64,000 nucleotides of DNA from Tenacibaculum singaporense (GTDB lineage Bacteria; Bacteroidota; Bacteroidia; Flavobacteriales; Flavobacteriaceae): positions 3,043,001 to 3,107,000 of the forward strand of contig NZ_CP032548.1 in the NCBI RefSeq assembly GCF_003867015.1, given 5' to 3'. Positions 37,804-47,412 of this stretch are shown here, piece by piece. The translations under genes and the position numbers were made by a program. Every line of letters begins with the position of its first letter. Position 1 is the stretch's first letter. Under the pieces are notes generated by a model. The model saw only the letters and a program-made list of their open reading frames with translations. It was not told the origin of the DNA and ran no database searches.

Positions 37804-38628
37804 TTATTTCTTTCTACGTTCTACGATATACTTATTACTAGCTTTGGTCTTTGATCTAGTCTTAAATCCTTTAGCAGGAATACCGTTTCTAGATCTTGGA
37901 TGCCCTCCAGAAGAACGTCCTTCACCACCTCCCATTGGGTGATCAACTGGGTTCATTCTTACTGCATTTGTTCTTGGTCTTCTTCCTAACCATCTACTTC
38001 TACCTGCTTTACCTGAAACTAATAATTGGTGGTCTGAGTTAGACACTACTCCAATTGTAGCCATACAAGTTAATAAGATAAATCTTGTTTCTCCAGAAGG
38101 TAATTTAACAGTTGCATACTTACCTTCTTTTGCAACTAACTGAGCAAAAGCTCCAGCAGAACGAGCCATAACAGCTCCTTGACCTGGGTGTAACTCAATA
38201 CAAGAAATTGTAGTTCCTAAAGGAATTTCACTTAAATACATAGCGTTCCCTACTTCTGGAGCTACTTCCTTTCCTGAAATGATTGTTTGACCTACTTTTA
38301 ATCCGTTTTGTGCAATCACATAACGTTTTTCACCATCAGCATAACTAACTAATGCAATAAATGCAGTACGGTTTGGATCGTACTCGATAGTTTTTACTGT
38401 TGCAGGAATACCTTGCTTATCTCTTTTAAAATCGATAATACGGTATTTTTGTTTATGACCTCCACCGATGTTACGTGTAGTCATTCTACCCTGGTTGTTT
38501 CGACCTCCAGATCGTTTTTTCGGAGCTAATAAAGATTTCTCCGGCTTATCAGTAGTAATGGTGTCGAACCCATTTACAACTCTAAAACGCTGACCTGGTG
38601 TTATTGGTTTTAATTTTCTAACTGACAT
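37804..38628 (-). CDS. rplB: 50S ribosomal protein L2
   Basis: L2 is required for subunit association and peptidyl transferase function. The 274-aa protein has the conserved RNRNGR-equivalent region, [16 protein letters not shown] and the [20 protein letters not shown] signature containing the critical histidine. It is 11 nt after rplW. Confidence 0.98.
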   Translation of the reverse strand: MSVRKLKPITPGQRFRVVNGFDTITTDKPEKSLLAPKKRSGGRNNQGRMTTRNIGGGHKQKYRIIDFKRDKQGIPATVKTIEYDPNRTAFIALVSYADGEKRYVIAQNGLKVGQTIISGKEVAPEVGNAMYLSEIPLGTTISCIELHPGQGAVMARSAGAFAQLVAKEGKYATVKLPSGETRFILLTCMATIGVVSNSDHQLLVSGKAGRSRWLGRRPRTNAVRMNPVDHPMGGGEGRSSGGHPRSRNGIPAKGFKTRSKTKASNKYIVERRKK

Positions 38629-38639
38629 TCTGTCTTTTC

Positions 38640-38930
38640 TTAAAGATTGTTATAAAAATCAATAGTTTCTCCTTCAGCTAACTGAACGATTGCCTTTTTG
38701 TATCCACCTGTTAATCCAGTAACTAAACCTTTTTTAGTGTATTTAGTTTTTCTTTGTGCTGGATAATTCATTGTTTTTACAGACTCAATCGCTACACCAT
38801 AAGCAGCTTCTACAGCTCCTTTGATTTCTAATTTGTTAGCTTTTTTATTTACAACAAATGTATAACGGTTGTTTAACTCGCTATCATTTGTAGCTTTTTC
38901 TGTAATAATAGGTTTTATTAAAATACTCAT
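38640..38930 (-). CDS. rplW: 50S ribosomal protein L23
   Basis: L23 sits at the tunnel exit as docking point for trigger factor and SRP. The 96-aa protein has [21 protein letters not shown] and the loop around [20 protein letters not shown]. It is 8 nt after rplD. Confidence 0.98.
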   Translation of the reverse strand: MSILIKPIITEKATNDSELNNRYTFVVNKKANKLEIKGAVEAAYGVAIESVKTMNYPAQRKTKYTKKGLVTGLTGGYKKAIVQLAEGETIDFYNNL

Positions 38931-38938
38931 CTTGTTCC

Positions 38939-39568
38939 CTATTTACTTAAATTAGACTCAATTCCTTCTAGAGAGCTTTCTGAAATAACCACTTTATTAG
39001 CATTTAAAACGCTATACGTGTTAATACCTGAAGCATCTACTACTTTAGAACCTTTTAAGTTACGAGATGATAAGTAAACATTCTTACTTTCTTCACCTAA
39101 TACGAATAAAGACTTTTTAGCGTCTAATTCTAAAGCTTTTAATACATTGATAAACTCTTTAGTTTTTGGAGCTTCAAAATTGAAGTCTTCAACAACCACT
39201 AAATTGTTTTCTTTTGCTTGAATACTTAAAGCTGACTTACGTGCTAAACGCTTTAAGTTTTTATTTAACTTAAAAGAATAGTTTCTAGGTCTTGGACCAA
39301 ACATACGTCCACCACCTCTAAAAACACCAGACTTGATACTACCCGCACGAGCTGTACCAGTTCCTTTTTGTTTTTTTATCTTTCTTGTACTACCAGCAAT
39401 CTCAGCTCTTTCTTTCGATTTATGAGTACCTTGTCTTTGATTAGCCAAATACTGCTTTACATCTAAATAAATCGCATGATCATTTGGCTCAATTCCGAAT
39501 ACTTCGTTAGAAAGTTCAACTTTTCTACCAGTATCTTTTCCTGTAATATCTAATACTGCTACTTTCAT
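38939..39568 (-). CDS. rplD: 50S ribosomal protein L4
   Basis: L4 contacts the tunnel constriction and, in enterobacteria, represses the S10 operon through its leader. The 209-aa protein has [20 protein letters not shown], the tunnel loop [20 protein letters not shown] and [16 protein letters not shown]. Its ATG overlaps the rplC TAA by one base (TAATG). A structured leader precedes rplC here, so L4 feedback is possible but untested. Confidence 0.98.
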   Translation of the reverse strand: MKVAVLDITGKDTGRKVELSNEVFGIEPNDHAIYLDVKQYLANQRQGTHKSKERAEIAGSTRKIKKQKGTGTARAGSIKSGVFRGGGRMFGPRPRNYSFKLNKNLKRLARKSALSIQAKENNLVVVEDFNFEAPKTKEFINVLKALELDAKKSLFVLGEESKNVYLSSRNLKGSKVVDASGINTYSVLNANKVVISESSLEGIESNLSK

Positions 39569-40185
39569 TATTTCTCGATAGTTACATAAGAGTTTTTGTG
39601 ACCAGGAATTGCTCCTTTTACAACGATAAGATTCTTATCTGCAACCACTTTTAAAACTCTTAAATTTTGAACTTTTACTTTGTCTCCACCCATACGACCT
39701 GCCATACGCATTCCTTTGAATACTCTTGCAGGGTATGATGCTGCACCAATTGAACCTGGAGCTCTTAAACGGTTATGTTGACCGTGAGTTGCTTGTCCAA
39801 CCCCGCCAAAACCATGACGTTTAACAACACCTTGAAAACCTTTACCTTTAGAAACTCCTGATACATCAACGAATTCCCCTTCAGCAAAGTATTCAACAGT
39901 AATTGAGTCACCTAATTTGTACTCACCTTCGAATCCTTGGAACTCAACGACCTTTCTTTTAGCAGATGTACCAGCTTTTTTAAAGTGACCATCTAAAGCC
40001 TTGTTAGAGCTTTTTGCTTTTTTGTCATCGAAACCAAGTTGTAACGCGTTATAGCCGTCAACCTCTTCGGTTCTGACTTGGGTAACAACGCAAGGACCTG
40101 CTTCGATTACAGTACAAGGAATATTTTTCCCGTTTTCATCGAATAAGCTGGTCATTCCTACTTTTCTTCCTATTAACCCAGACAT
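39568..40185 (-). CDS. rplC: 50S ribosomal protein L3
   Basis: L3 reaches the peptidyl transferase centre. The 205-aa protein has [20 protein letters not shown] and the signature [14 protein letters not shown] followed by [19 protein letters not shown]. It heads the rplC-to-rpsN transcript behind its own promoter and a leader of about 230 nt. Confidence 0.98.
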   Translation of the reverse strand: MSGLIGRKVGMTSLFDENGKNIPCTVIEAGPCVVTQVRTEEVDGYNALQLGFDDKKAKSSNKALDGHFKKAGTSAKRKVVEFQGFEGEYKLGDSITVEYFAEGEFVDVSGVSKGKGFQGVVKRHGFGGVGQATHGQHNRLRAPGSIGAASYPARVFKGMRMAGRMGGDKVKVQNLRVLKVVADKNLIVVKGAIPGHKNSYVTIEK

Positions 40186-40363
40186 ATTTGTTAATTTTCA
40201 GACGATAGATTTTAATTTATCCAGCGCGTCTATTAATAAAATAATTTTTTGAAACAAATGTTTCTTGTTTTCCTTCGAATTTCTCAAAAAAAAGAGCGAA
40301 AAACATCTTCACCCTTTGAATTTGTTTTACCGTTTTTCCTTCGCGAAACCCTCAGGACATGTC

Positions 40364-40386
40364 ATTTCTGAATACTTTTCAGAAAT
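40364..40386 (-). promoter_or_regulatory. leader stem-loop of the rplC transcript
   Basis: A perfect 9-bp stem ATTTCTGAA/TTCAGAAAT with loop AAGTA follows a second stem (CCGAAA/TTTCGG, 40413-40397) at the very 5' end of the rplC leader. No T tract follows. It may be part of an r-protein-responsive leader. Confidence 0.5.
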
Positions 40387-40418
40387 TTCCACACTCCGAA
40401 AACTAAAATTTCGGTGTG

Positions 40419-40449
40419 CAAAAGTATAAAAAACTTTCGGCTTAACAAA
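40419..40449 (-). promoter_or_regulatory. rplC operon promoter nested in the rpsJ terminator
   Basis: TTTG (40449-40446), a 19-nt spacer and TACTTTTG (40426-40419) match the Bacteroidota consensus exactly, continuing TACTTTTGCAC. The -33 TTTG is the loop of the rpsJ terminator hairpin, and the -7 box follows its T tract. Confidence 0.85.
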
Positions 40450-40464
40450 ATTAAACCGAAAGTT
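40427..40464 (-). terminator. terminator after rpsJ
   Basis: In minus-strand RNA AACTTTCGGTTTAA pairs with TTAAGCCGAAAGTT (40464-40451 with 40445-40432), 14 bp with one G-U, loop TTTTG, followed by six T. It lies 11 nt past the rpsJ stop. Confidence 0.93.
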
Positions 40465-40474
40465 ATTGATTTAC

Positions 40475-40780
40475 TTATACTTTGATCTCAACTTCAACTC
40501 CACTTGGTAACTCAAGTTTCATTAGCGCATCAATAGTTTTTGAAGAAGAACTATAAATATCTAATAATCTTTTGTAAGCAGATAATTGAAATTGCTCTCT
40601 TGATTTTTTGTTTACGTGTGGTGAACGTAAAACTGTAAAAATCTTTTTATTTGTTGGTAAAGGAATTGGTCCGTTTACTACAGCACCAGTACTCTTTACT
40701 GTCTTTACGATTTTCTCAGCAGACTTGTCTACTAAATTATAATCGTAAGATTTTAACTTTATTCTAATTTTTTGACTCAT
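40475..40780 (-). CDS. rpsJ: 30S ribosomal protein S10
   Basis: S10 is on the 30S head; in other bacteria it also binds NusB. The 101-aa protein has [22 protein letters not shown] and [28 protein letters not shown]. It is 5 nt after fusA and ends at a terminator, so S10 belongs to the str transcript here. Confidence 0.98.
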   Translation of the reverse strand: MSQKIRIKLKSYDYNLVDKSAEKIVKTVKSTGAVVNGPIPLPTNKKIFTVLRSPHVNKKSREQFQLSAYKRLLDIYSSSSKTIDALMKLELPSGVEVEIKV

Positions 40781-40785
40781 CTTAA

Positions 40786-42903
40786 TTAACCTTTAGCGTT
40801 TGCGATTACTTCTTCTGAAATGTTACTTGGAGTTTCTGCATAGTGAGAGAATTCCATAGTAGAAGTTGCTCTACCTGAAGATAATGTTCTTAAAGAAGTA
40901 ACATATCCAAACATTTCTGATAAAGGAACGATTGCTTTTACTACTTTAGATCCAGCACGATCGCTCATATCGTTTACTTGTCCTCTTCTTCTGTTTAAGT
41001 CCCCAACGATATCTCCCATGTTCTCCTCTGGTGTTAACACTTCTAATTTCATCATTGGCTCCATGATTACAGCTCTTGCAGCTTTTGCAGCAGCTTTATA
41101 ACCTAACTTAGCAGCTAATTCGAATGATAATTGATCAGAATCTACAGGGTGGAAAGACCCATCCTTTAAAGTAATCTTCATCGAATCCATTTCGTAACCA
41201 GCTAAAGGACCATTCTTCATTGCCTCTTTGAATCCTTTCTCTACAGAAGGCACAAATTCCTTAGGAACGTTACCACCTTTAATAATAGACTCAAATTGTA
41301 ATCCTGTAACACCTTCATCAGCAGGCTCCATAGTAAATACAATATCAGCAAACTTACCACGTCCACCAGATTGTTTCTTATAAACCTCTCTGTGATCTGC
41401 AGTAGCTGTTAAAGCTTCTTTGTACTCTACTTGTGGTTGTCCTTGATTTACTTCAACCTTAAACTCACGCTTTAAACGGTCAACAATAATATCTAAGTGT
41501 AACTCACCCATTCCTGAAATTACAGTTTGACCTGAAGCATCATCTGTTTTTACAGTAAATGTTGGATCTTCCTCTGCTAATTTACCTAAAGCCATACCTA
41601 ACTTATCAACGTCAGCCTTAGTTTTTGGTTCAACAGCAATACCGATTACTGGATCTGGAAAATCCATTGATTCTAAAACAATTGGATTCTTTTCATCAGA
41701 TAAGGTATCTCCTGTTTTAATATCTTTAAATCCTACAGCAGCTCCAATATCTCCAGCTTCAATAAAGTCGATAGCATTTTGCTTGTTAGAGTGCATTTGG
41801 TAAATACGTGAAATACGTTCTTTTTTACCTGAACGGTTGTTCAACACATAAGAACCTGCATCTAAACGACCAGAATAAGCACGGAAGAATGCTAAACGTC
41901 CTACGAAAGGATCTGTAGCAATTTTAAATGCTAAAGCTGAAAATGGTGCTTTTGCATCTGGCTTACGTGTTTCCTCCTCACCAGTATCAGGATTAGTTCC
42001 TACGATATTATCTCTATCTACTGGAGAAGGTAAATAACGACATACAGCATCTAATAAAAACTGAACACCTTTATTTTTGAATGAAGAACCACATACCATT
42101 GGAATGATAGACATATCCATTACAGCAGCTCTTAATGCAGCGTGCACTTCTTCTTCTGTAATTGAATCTTCATCTTCCATGTACTTCTCTAATAAGTTTT
42201 CGTCATAAGCAGCAACCTCTTCGATTAACTTACCACGTAACTCACGAGCTTCTTCTTTTAATTCTTCTGGAATTTCTACAACATCGAAAGTTGATCCGTA
42301 GTTATCATCATGCCATACAATAGCACGGTTTTTAACTAAATCAACAATTCCTTTAAAATCTGCTTCATCACCAATGTTTAATACGATTGGCACTGCATTA
42401 GACTTTAACATGTCTTTTACTTGCTGACAAACTGCTAAGAAGTTCGCTCCTTGACGGTCCATTTTGTTAACGAAACCGATACGAGGTACTTTATAGTTAT
42501 CAGCTAAACGCCAGTTAGTTTCAGATTGTGGCTCAACTCCGTCTACTGCAGAGAATAAGAACACTAACCCATCTAATACACGTAATGAGCGGTTTACCTC
42601 TACGGTAAAGTCAACGTGACCTGGAGTATCAATAATATTAAAATGGTATCCTTTAGCATCAGCAGTTGGTTTTCCATTTTCTGTTGGGAATTGCCATGTA
42701 CAAGTAGTTGCTGCAGAAGTAATTGTAATACCTCTTTCAGCTTCTTGCTCCATCCAGTCCATTGTAGAAGCACCATCGTGAACCTCTCCAATTTTGTGAG
42801 ACACCCCTGTATAGAAAAGGATACGCTCAGTTGTTGTTGTTTTACCAGCATCAATATGAGCAGCAATACCGATATTTCTTGTATATTTTAAATCTCTTGC
42901 CAT
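40786..42903 (-). CDS. fusA: elongation factor G
   Basis: EF-G catalyses ribosomal translocation. The 705-aa GTPase has P loop [15 protein letters not shown], switch [23 protein letters not shown] and the guanine motif NKMDRQGA near the amino terminus, followed by domains II to V ([40 protein letters not shown]). It is 6 nt after rpsG. Confidence 0.99.
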   Translation of the reverse strand: MARDLKYTRNIGIAAHIDAGKTTTTERILFYTGVSHKIGEVHDGASTMDWMEQEAERGITITSAATTCTWQFPTENGKPTADAKGYHFNIIDTPGHVDFTVEVNRSLRVLDGLVFLFSAVDGVEPQSETNWRLADNYKVPRIGFVNKMDRQGANFLAVCQQVKDMLKSNAVPIVLNIGDEADFKGIVDLVKNRAIVWHDDNYGSTFDVVEIPEELKEEARELRGKLIEEVAAYDENLLEKYMEDEDSITEEEVHAALRAAVMDMSIIPMVCGSSFKNKGVQFLLDAVCRYLPSPVDRDNIVGTNPDTGEEETRKPDAKAPFSALAFKIATDPFVGRLAFFRAYSGRLDAGSYVLNNRSGKKERISRIYQMHSNKQNAIDFIEAGDIGAAVGFKDIKTGDTLSDEKNPIVLESMDFPDPVIGIAVEPKTKADVDKLGMALGKLAEEDPTFTVKTDDASGQTVISGMGELHLDIIVDRLKREFKVEVNQGQPQVEYKEALTATADHREVYKKQSGGRGKFADIVFTMEPADEGVTGLQFESIIKGGNVPKEFVPSVEKGFKEAMKNGPLAGYEMDSMKITLKDGSFHPVDSDQLSFELAAKLGYKAAAKAARAVIMEPMMKLEVLTPEENMGDIVGDLNRRRGQVNDMSDRAGSKVVKAIVPLSEMFGYVTSLRTLSSGRATSTMEFSHYAETPSNISEEVIANAKG

Positions 42904-42909
42904 TTCTTA

Positions 42910-43386
42910 TTAAAATCTAAAGTGTGAGAATGCTTTGTTTGCTTCAGCCATCTTATGAGTGTCAACTCTTTTCTTAACAGCAGCTCCTTCTTCTTTAGCA
43001 GCAGCTAAAATCTCAGCAGCTAAACGTTGTGCCATTGTTTTTTCATTACGCTTACGCGCATAAGAAATCATCCATTTAATCGCCATAGAAACCTTACGGT
43101 CTGGACGAATTTGCATTGGAATTTGGAAAGTTGCACCACCAACACGGCGAGAACGAACTTCTACGTGAGGCATCACGTTAGATAAACCATCTTTCCACAC
43201 TTCTAAAGCCGACTTTTCTTCGTCAGTTTTCTTTTCGTTTACGATATCCATTGCATCGTAAAACACTTTGAACGCTACAGATTTTTTACCGTCCCACATT
43301 AAGTTATTCACAAAACGTGTAACTAATTGATCGTTGAATCTTGGATCCGGTAACAAAACTCTTTTTTTAGCTCTTCTTTTCCTCAT
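42910..43386 (-). CDS. rpsG: 30S ribosomal protein S7
   Basis: S7 nucleates the 30S head and contacts E-site tRNA. The 158-aa protein has the opening [17 protein letters not shown] and the signature [20 protein letters not shown]. It is 32 nt after rpsL. Confidence 0.98.
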   Translation of the reverse strand: MRKRRAKKRVLLPDPRFNDQLVTRFVNNLMWDGKKSVAFKVFYDAMDIVNEKKTDEEKSALEVWKDGLSNVMPHVEVRSRRVGGATFQIPMQIRPDRKVSMAIKWMISYARKRNEKTMAQRLAAEILAAAKEEGAAVKKRVDTHKMAEANKAFSHFRF

Positions 43387-43418
43387 GTCTTTACATTAAA
43401 AAAGTTACTAATTAATTT

Positions 43419-43799
43419 TTACTTTTTGTCTTTTGGGCGTTTTGCACCGTACTTAGATCTACGTTGGGTTCTACCCTCAACTCCTGCAGTATCTAATGCT
43501 CCACGTACCACGTGATATTTAACACCTGGTAAATCTTTTACCCTTCCACCTCTAACTAATACTATCGAGTGCTCTTGCAAGTTGTGCCCCTCACCTGGAA
43601 TATACGCGTTGATTTCATTACCATTTGTTAAACGCACCCTTGCAACCTTACGCATCGCTGAGTTAGGTTTCTTAGGTGTAGTGGTATACACACGCGTACA
43701 AACTCCACGTCTTTGTGGACATGCTTGTAAAGCAGCCGATTTACTCTTCTTAGTTATTTTGGCTCTTCCTTTACGAACTAATTGTTGAATAGTTGGCAT
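43419..43799 (-). CDS. rpsL: 30S ribosomal protein S12
   Basis: S12 is at the decoding centre and is the target of streptomycin-resistance mutations. The 126-aa protein has [20 protein letters not shown] and [20 protein letters not shown]; the lysines and proline usually changed in resistant mutants are wild type. It is the first gene of the cluster, 58 nt downstream of its promoter box. Confidence 0.98.
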   Translation of the reverse strand: MPTIQQLVRKGRAKITKKSKSAALQACPQRRGVCTRVYTTTPKKPNSAMRKVARVRLTNGNEINAYIPGEGHNLQEHSIVLVRGGRVKDLPGVKYHVVRGALDTAGVEGRTQRRSKYGAKRPKDKK

Positions 43800-43856
43800 A
43801 CTAAATTATTACTTGTTTTTAATTTGTACTTAAATTACTCTAATTTTAAGAGTGTG

Positions 43857-43887
43857 CAAATGTACGATAATTTTCTATTTATTCAAA
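43857..43887 (-). promoter_or_regulatory. str operon promoter
   Basis: TTTG (43887-43884), a 19-nt spacer and TACATTTG (43864-43857) form an ideal Bacteroidota promoter, continuing TACATTTGCACAC, upstream of rpsL. Confidence 0.85.
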
Positions 43888-43906
43888 TATCAAGGAGTTA
43901 TTTTTA

Positions 43907-44033
43907 ACAAACCTCAAAAAAACTCATCAAAAGCACCAACCTCAAACCACATCCAACATCATTACCCCAAAACAAAAACACAGTTAATACGTTAAAAACA
44001 TAAACATTCACCAAAAAACAAACAAAAAAATCA
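43907..44033. other. A/C-rich, G-depleted intergenic tract
   Basis: Only three G occur in 127 plus-strand nucleotides, and AAAAC/CAAAC-type words repeat. It lies between the str promoter and the first SusC promoter, within a 341-nt gap (43800-44140) that contains no gene. No open frame or hairpin explains the asymmetry. Confidence 0.7.
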
Positions 44034-44083
44034 GGCTTTACACCAAAACAACCACTTGTTTTTAGAATTATTTAACAAATACC

Positions 44084-44111
44084 TTGTTTTTTTAAGTTTT
44101 ATTTATGATTT
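44084..44111 (+). promoter_or_regulatory. conserved promoter-like element of SusC gene 1
   Basis: TTG (44084-44086), a 17-nt spacer and TATGATTTT (44104-44112) recur with identical spacing before the second SusC gene (49932-49960). The -7 part departs from TAnnTTTG, but the position, 37 nt before the ATG, and the conservation support promoter function. Confidence 0.55.
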
Positions 44112-44140
44112 TTGGCTCAATTAATTCAAATAATTACATA

Positions 44141-47100
44141 ATGAAAACAAAGTTTAATGGAATATTAACGCTACTCTTAGCGTTAATTGTGCAAGTATCC
44201 TTTGCGCAAGAAAAAATGATTTCAGGTACTGTTTCTGACGGAACAGGTCCTCTACCTGGAGTTAATGTATTAATAAAAGGAACTACCTCTGGAGTAGAAA
44301 CAGACTTTGATGGGAAATTTTCTATCAAAGCAAAAACTGGAGATATTCTGGTTTTTAGTTTCGTAGGAATGAAAACTGTTGAAAAAACAGTTGGAACCTC
44401 TAACTCTTTCAACATTTCTATGACCAGTGACAATGTTCTAGATGAAGTTGTAGTAACCTCTTTAGGTATAAAAAGAGAAAAAAAATCACTTGGTTACGCA
44501 TCACAAGAAGTAGGTGGTAAAGAAGTATCTACTGTTAAGCTTAACAACGTTGTTAACTCTTTAAGTGGTAAAGTAAGCGGTGTTCAAATTAAAGCAAACA
44601 ATAACTTTGGTGGATCTGCCAACTTCTTAATTCGTGGTGTAAGCTCATTCACTGGCAACAACCAACCTTTATTTGTTATTGATGGTATTCCAATGTCTAA
44701 CAGAATTAATAACTCTGCAAGACAAGCTGGAGGTAGTAAAGGTTATGACTATGGTAACGCAGCTTCAGATATCAACCCTGACGACGTTGAATCTATCAAC
44801 ATTTTAAAAGGTGCTGCTGCATCTGCTATTTATGGTTCACGTGGTGCTAACGGTGTAGTAATCATTACAACTAAAAAAGGAAAACAAGGGAGGTCTAAAA
44901 TCTCTATTAGTTCAAGTACAACAATAGGAACTATAGACAAGAGTACCTTCTTAGAGTACCAAGATGAATATGGTGCTGGTTACGGACCGTACTACGGAAG
45001 TACTGGATACTTTGAAGACATTGATGCCAACGGTGATGGGGTAGCTGATTTAGTTGTTCCAACATATGACGATGCTTCTTATGGCGCTCCATTAGACGGT
45101 AGACTAGTGTATCAATGGGATGCTTTTGTTCCTGAACACAGAAATTACCAAAAAGCAACTCCTTATGTAGCTGGTAAAGCAACTCCTGCTGAATTTTTTG
45201 AAACTGCTTTTCAATACAATAATTCTGTTTCTTTTACAGGAGGTAATGAAAGAAGTACGTATAGATTAGGATATACTAATTACGATGCAACAGGTATGTT
45301 GCCTAATTCAAAAATCAACAAAAACACTTTTAATGTTAATGGTACATTAAAAATATCAGATAAATTCAATGTTGGTTCTAATGCTACCTTTATTGCGCAA
45401 AGAACAAGAGGAAGAAACTCTACTGGTTATAGCGACAACTTAATGTCTCAATTTAGACAATGGTGGCAAGTTAATGTTGACATAGATGAACAAAGAGACA
45501 TCTTTAATCAAACTGGTAAAAATTACTCTTGGAACAGTGAAGCTGGTTTACCTACTAGCGGTGTTTCTGGTGGGTCTGCATTACAACCACACTATTGGGA
45601 CAACCCATATTGGACACGTTATAAAAACTTCCAAACAGACAGAAGAAACCGTTTCGTAGGAAACGTTAACGCTACCTACTCTATAACTGATTGGTTAGAT
45701 GCAACAGTAAAAGCATCTGTAGATACTTATTCTGAATTAAGAGAAGAAAGAAGAGCTAATGGCTCGGTAGCAACTCCATTTGGTATTTTAGGAGATGATG
45801 AAGCTTCTGGATATGACAGAATCGACATACGTTTTTCTGAATACAACTACGATTTCATGCTTAACTTTAATAAAGATTTAACTGAAGACCTTACATTAAC
45901 GGGTGTACTAGGTATGAACATAAGAAGAGATAGCTATGACTACTTACACCAATCAACTGCTGGTGGTTTAACTATTCCTGGATTATATTCTTTAAGCAAC
46001 TCTGCTAATCCAAATCCAAAACCTGTTGAAACTTTATCTAAAAAGGCCGTAAACGGTTATTATGTACAAGCTAACTTAGGCTACAAAGACATGCTTTTCT
46101 TAGACTTTACAGATCGTTATGATATATCTTCTGCTTTACCTGCTAAAAACAATGGATACAACTATTTCGCAGTAAGTTCTAGTTTCATCTTTTCTGAATT
46201 TTTAAAAGATGCTACTTGGCTTAGCTTTGGTAAGATTAGAGGAGGTTATGCAGAAGTTGGTAACGATTTACCTGCTAATAATATTTTTGACACATACACA
46301 GTTTTAAATAACTTTGGTAGCTCAGCTTTATTCTCTTTCCCAGGAACAAAACAAAACGCTGACTTAGTTCCTGAAAGAACTAATGAAATAGAGTTTGGTT
46401 TAGAAACAAGACTTTTCAACAGTAGATTAGGATTTGACTTCACATGGTATAGAAAAAGAACTGAAGATCAGTTAATGCCTGTATCTACAACAACAGCAAC
46501 AGGTTTCTCTCAAAGATGGGTTAACGCTGGTACTATGCAAAACAAAGGATTTGAGCTTGGACTAAAAGCAACCCCTGTTTCTACTGATAACTTTAAATGG
46601 GATATCGGTGTAAACTGGGCTAAAAATGATAACTCGGTTATTGAACTATACGGAGATCAAACAAACTTAGTATTAAACTCGTTCCAAGGAGGTATTTCTA
46701 TCAATGCTACTATTGGTCAACCATACGGAACAATTAGAGGTACAGGATTTAAATACCACGACAACGGTCAGAAGATTGTAGATTCTAATGGGTATTACAA
46801 AGCTGTAGCAGACCAAGTTATTGGTAACATCAACCCAGATTGGACTGGAGGTATCACGAACACGTTTACCTACAAAGATTTGTCTTTAAACTTCTTGATT
46901 GATATTCAAAAAGGTGGTGATGTTTACTCTCTAGACACTCACTATGGACAAGGTACTGGTTTACCTTACTACACTGCAGGCTTAAACGAGTTAGGGAACC
47001 CTAAAAGAGATCCTGTTTCAGCTGGAGGTGGTATTCTAAACGAAGGCGTTTATGAAGACGGTACACCAAACACAACTAGAGCAAGAGCAGATTTTTATGG

Positions 47101-47401
47101 AGGAGCATACTACTGGGGTAATGCCGACAGAAACCCTGCTGCTTTAACTATTTATGATGCTTCTTATGTAAAGTTACGTGAATTAGCTCTTACCTATAAA
47201 CTACCTGTAGATAATTTATTTAATGGAGCTATAAGCAATGCGAACCTATCTTTAATCGGTAGAAACTTATGGATTATTCATAAAAACGTTCCTTTTGCTG
47301 ATCCAGAATCAGGTTTAGGTGCAGGTAATGCTCAAGGTTATTTATCTGGTTCTTTCCCTACTTTAAGAACAATAGGTTTAAACTTAAACTTTGAATTTTA
47401 A
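44141..47401 (+). CDS. SusC/RagA-family TonB-dependent outer membrane receptor
   Basis: This 1086-aa protein is the channel of a SusC/SusD nutrient importer in the outer membrane. It has a signal peptide (1-22, MKTKFNGILTLLLALIVQVS...), a carboxypeptidase-regulatory-like domain (about 25-105, ISGTVSDGTGPLPGVNVLIKG), a plug domain (NNVVNSLSGKVSGVQI; NILKGAAASAIYGSRGANGVVIITTKKG) and a long beta barrel ending in NLNFEF. A longer frame opens at 44105, but the ATG at 44141 matches the start of the paralogue at 49990. The partner SusD begins 11 nt after it. The substrate, a glycan or peptide, is not evident because no glycosidase or protease is in the operon. Confidence 0.95.
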   Translation: MKTKFNGILTLLLALIVQVSFAQEKMISGTVSDGTGPLPGVNVLIKGTTSGVETDFDGKFSIKAKTGDILVFSFVGMKTVEKTVGTSNSFNISMTSDNVLDEVVVTSLGIKREKKSLGYASQEVGGKEVSTVKLNNVVNSLSGKVSGVQIKANNNFGGSANFLIRGVSSFTGNNQPLFVIDGIPMSNRINNSARQAGGSKGYDYGNAASDINPDDVESINILKGAAASAIYGSRGANGVVIITTKKGKQGRSKISISSSTTIGTIDKSTFLEYQDEYGAGYGPYYGSTGYFEDIDANGDGVADLVVPTYDDASYGAPLDGRLVYQWDAFVPEHRNYQKATPYVAGKATPAEFFETAFQYNNSVSFTGGNERSTYRLGYTNYDATGMLPNSKINKNTFNVNGTLKISDKFNVGSNATFIAQRTRGRNSTGYSDNLMSQFRQWWQVNVDIDEQRDIFNQTGKNYSWNSEAGLPTSGVSGGSALQPHYWDNPYWTRYKNFQTDRRNRFVGNVNATYSITDWLDATVKASVDTYSELREERRANGSVATPFGILGDDEASGYDRIDIRFSEYNYDFMLNFNKDLTEDLTLTGVLGMNIRRDSYDYLHQSTAGGLTIPGLYSLSNSANPNPKPVETLSKKAVNGYYVQANLGYKDMLFLDFTDRYDISSALPAKNNGYNYFAVSSSFIFSEFLKDATWLSFGKIRGGYAEVGNDLPANNIFDTYTVLNNFGSSALFSFPGTKQNADLVPERTNEIEFGLETRLFNSRLGFDFTWYRKRTEDQLMPVSTTTATGFSQRWVNAGTMQNKGFELGLKATPVSTDNFKWDIGVNWAKNDNSVIELYGDQTNLVLNSFQGGISINATIGQPYGTIRGTGFKYHDNGQKIVDSNGYYKAVADQVIGNINPDWTGGITNTFTYKDLSLNFLIDIQKGGDVYSLDTHYGQGTGLPYYTAGLNELGNPKRDPVSAGGGILNEGVYEDGTPNTTRARADFYGGAYYWGNADRNPAALTIYDASYVKLRELALTYKLPVDNLFNGAISNANLSLIGRNLWIIHKNVPFADPESGLGAGNAQGYLSGSFPTLRTIGLNLNFEF
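44164..44187 (+). repeat. perfect hairpin in the SusC 1 signal-peptide codons
   Basis: ATTAACGCTA/TAGCGTTAAT (44164-44173 and 44178-44187) with loop CTCT lies 23 nt after the ATG. The stem is conserved base for base (9 of 10 bp) in the second SusC gene, at 50014-50035. Confidence 0.7.
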
Positions 47402-47412
47402 AATAAAATAGA

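Noticed and set aside
44105-44140. Upstream start for the first SusC
   Set aside because: The paralogue at 49990 starts at the position equivalent to 44141, where the signal peptide begins; the extension would remove signal-peptide character.
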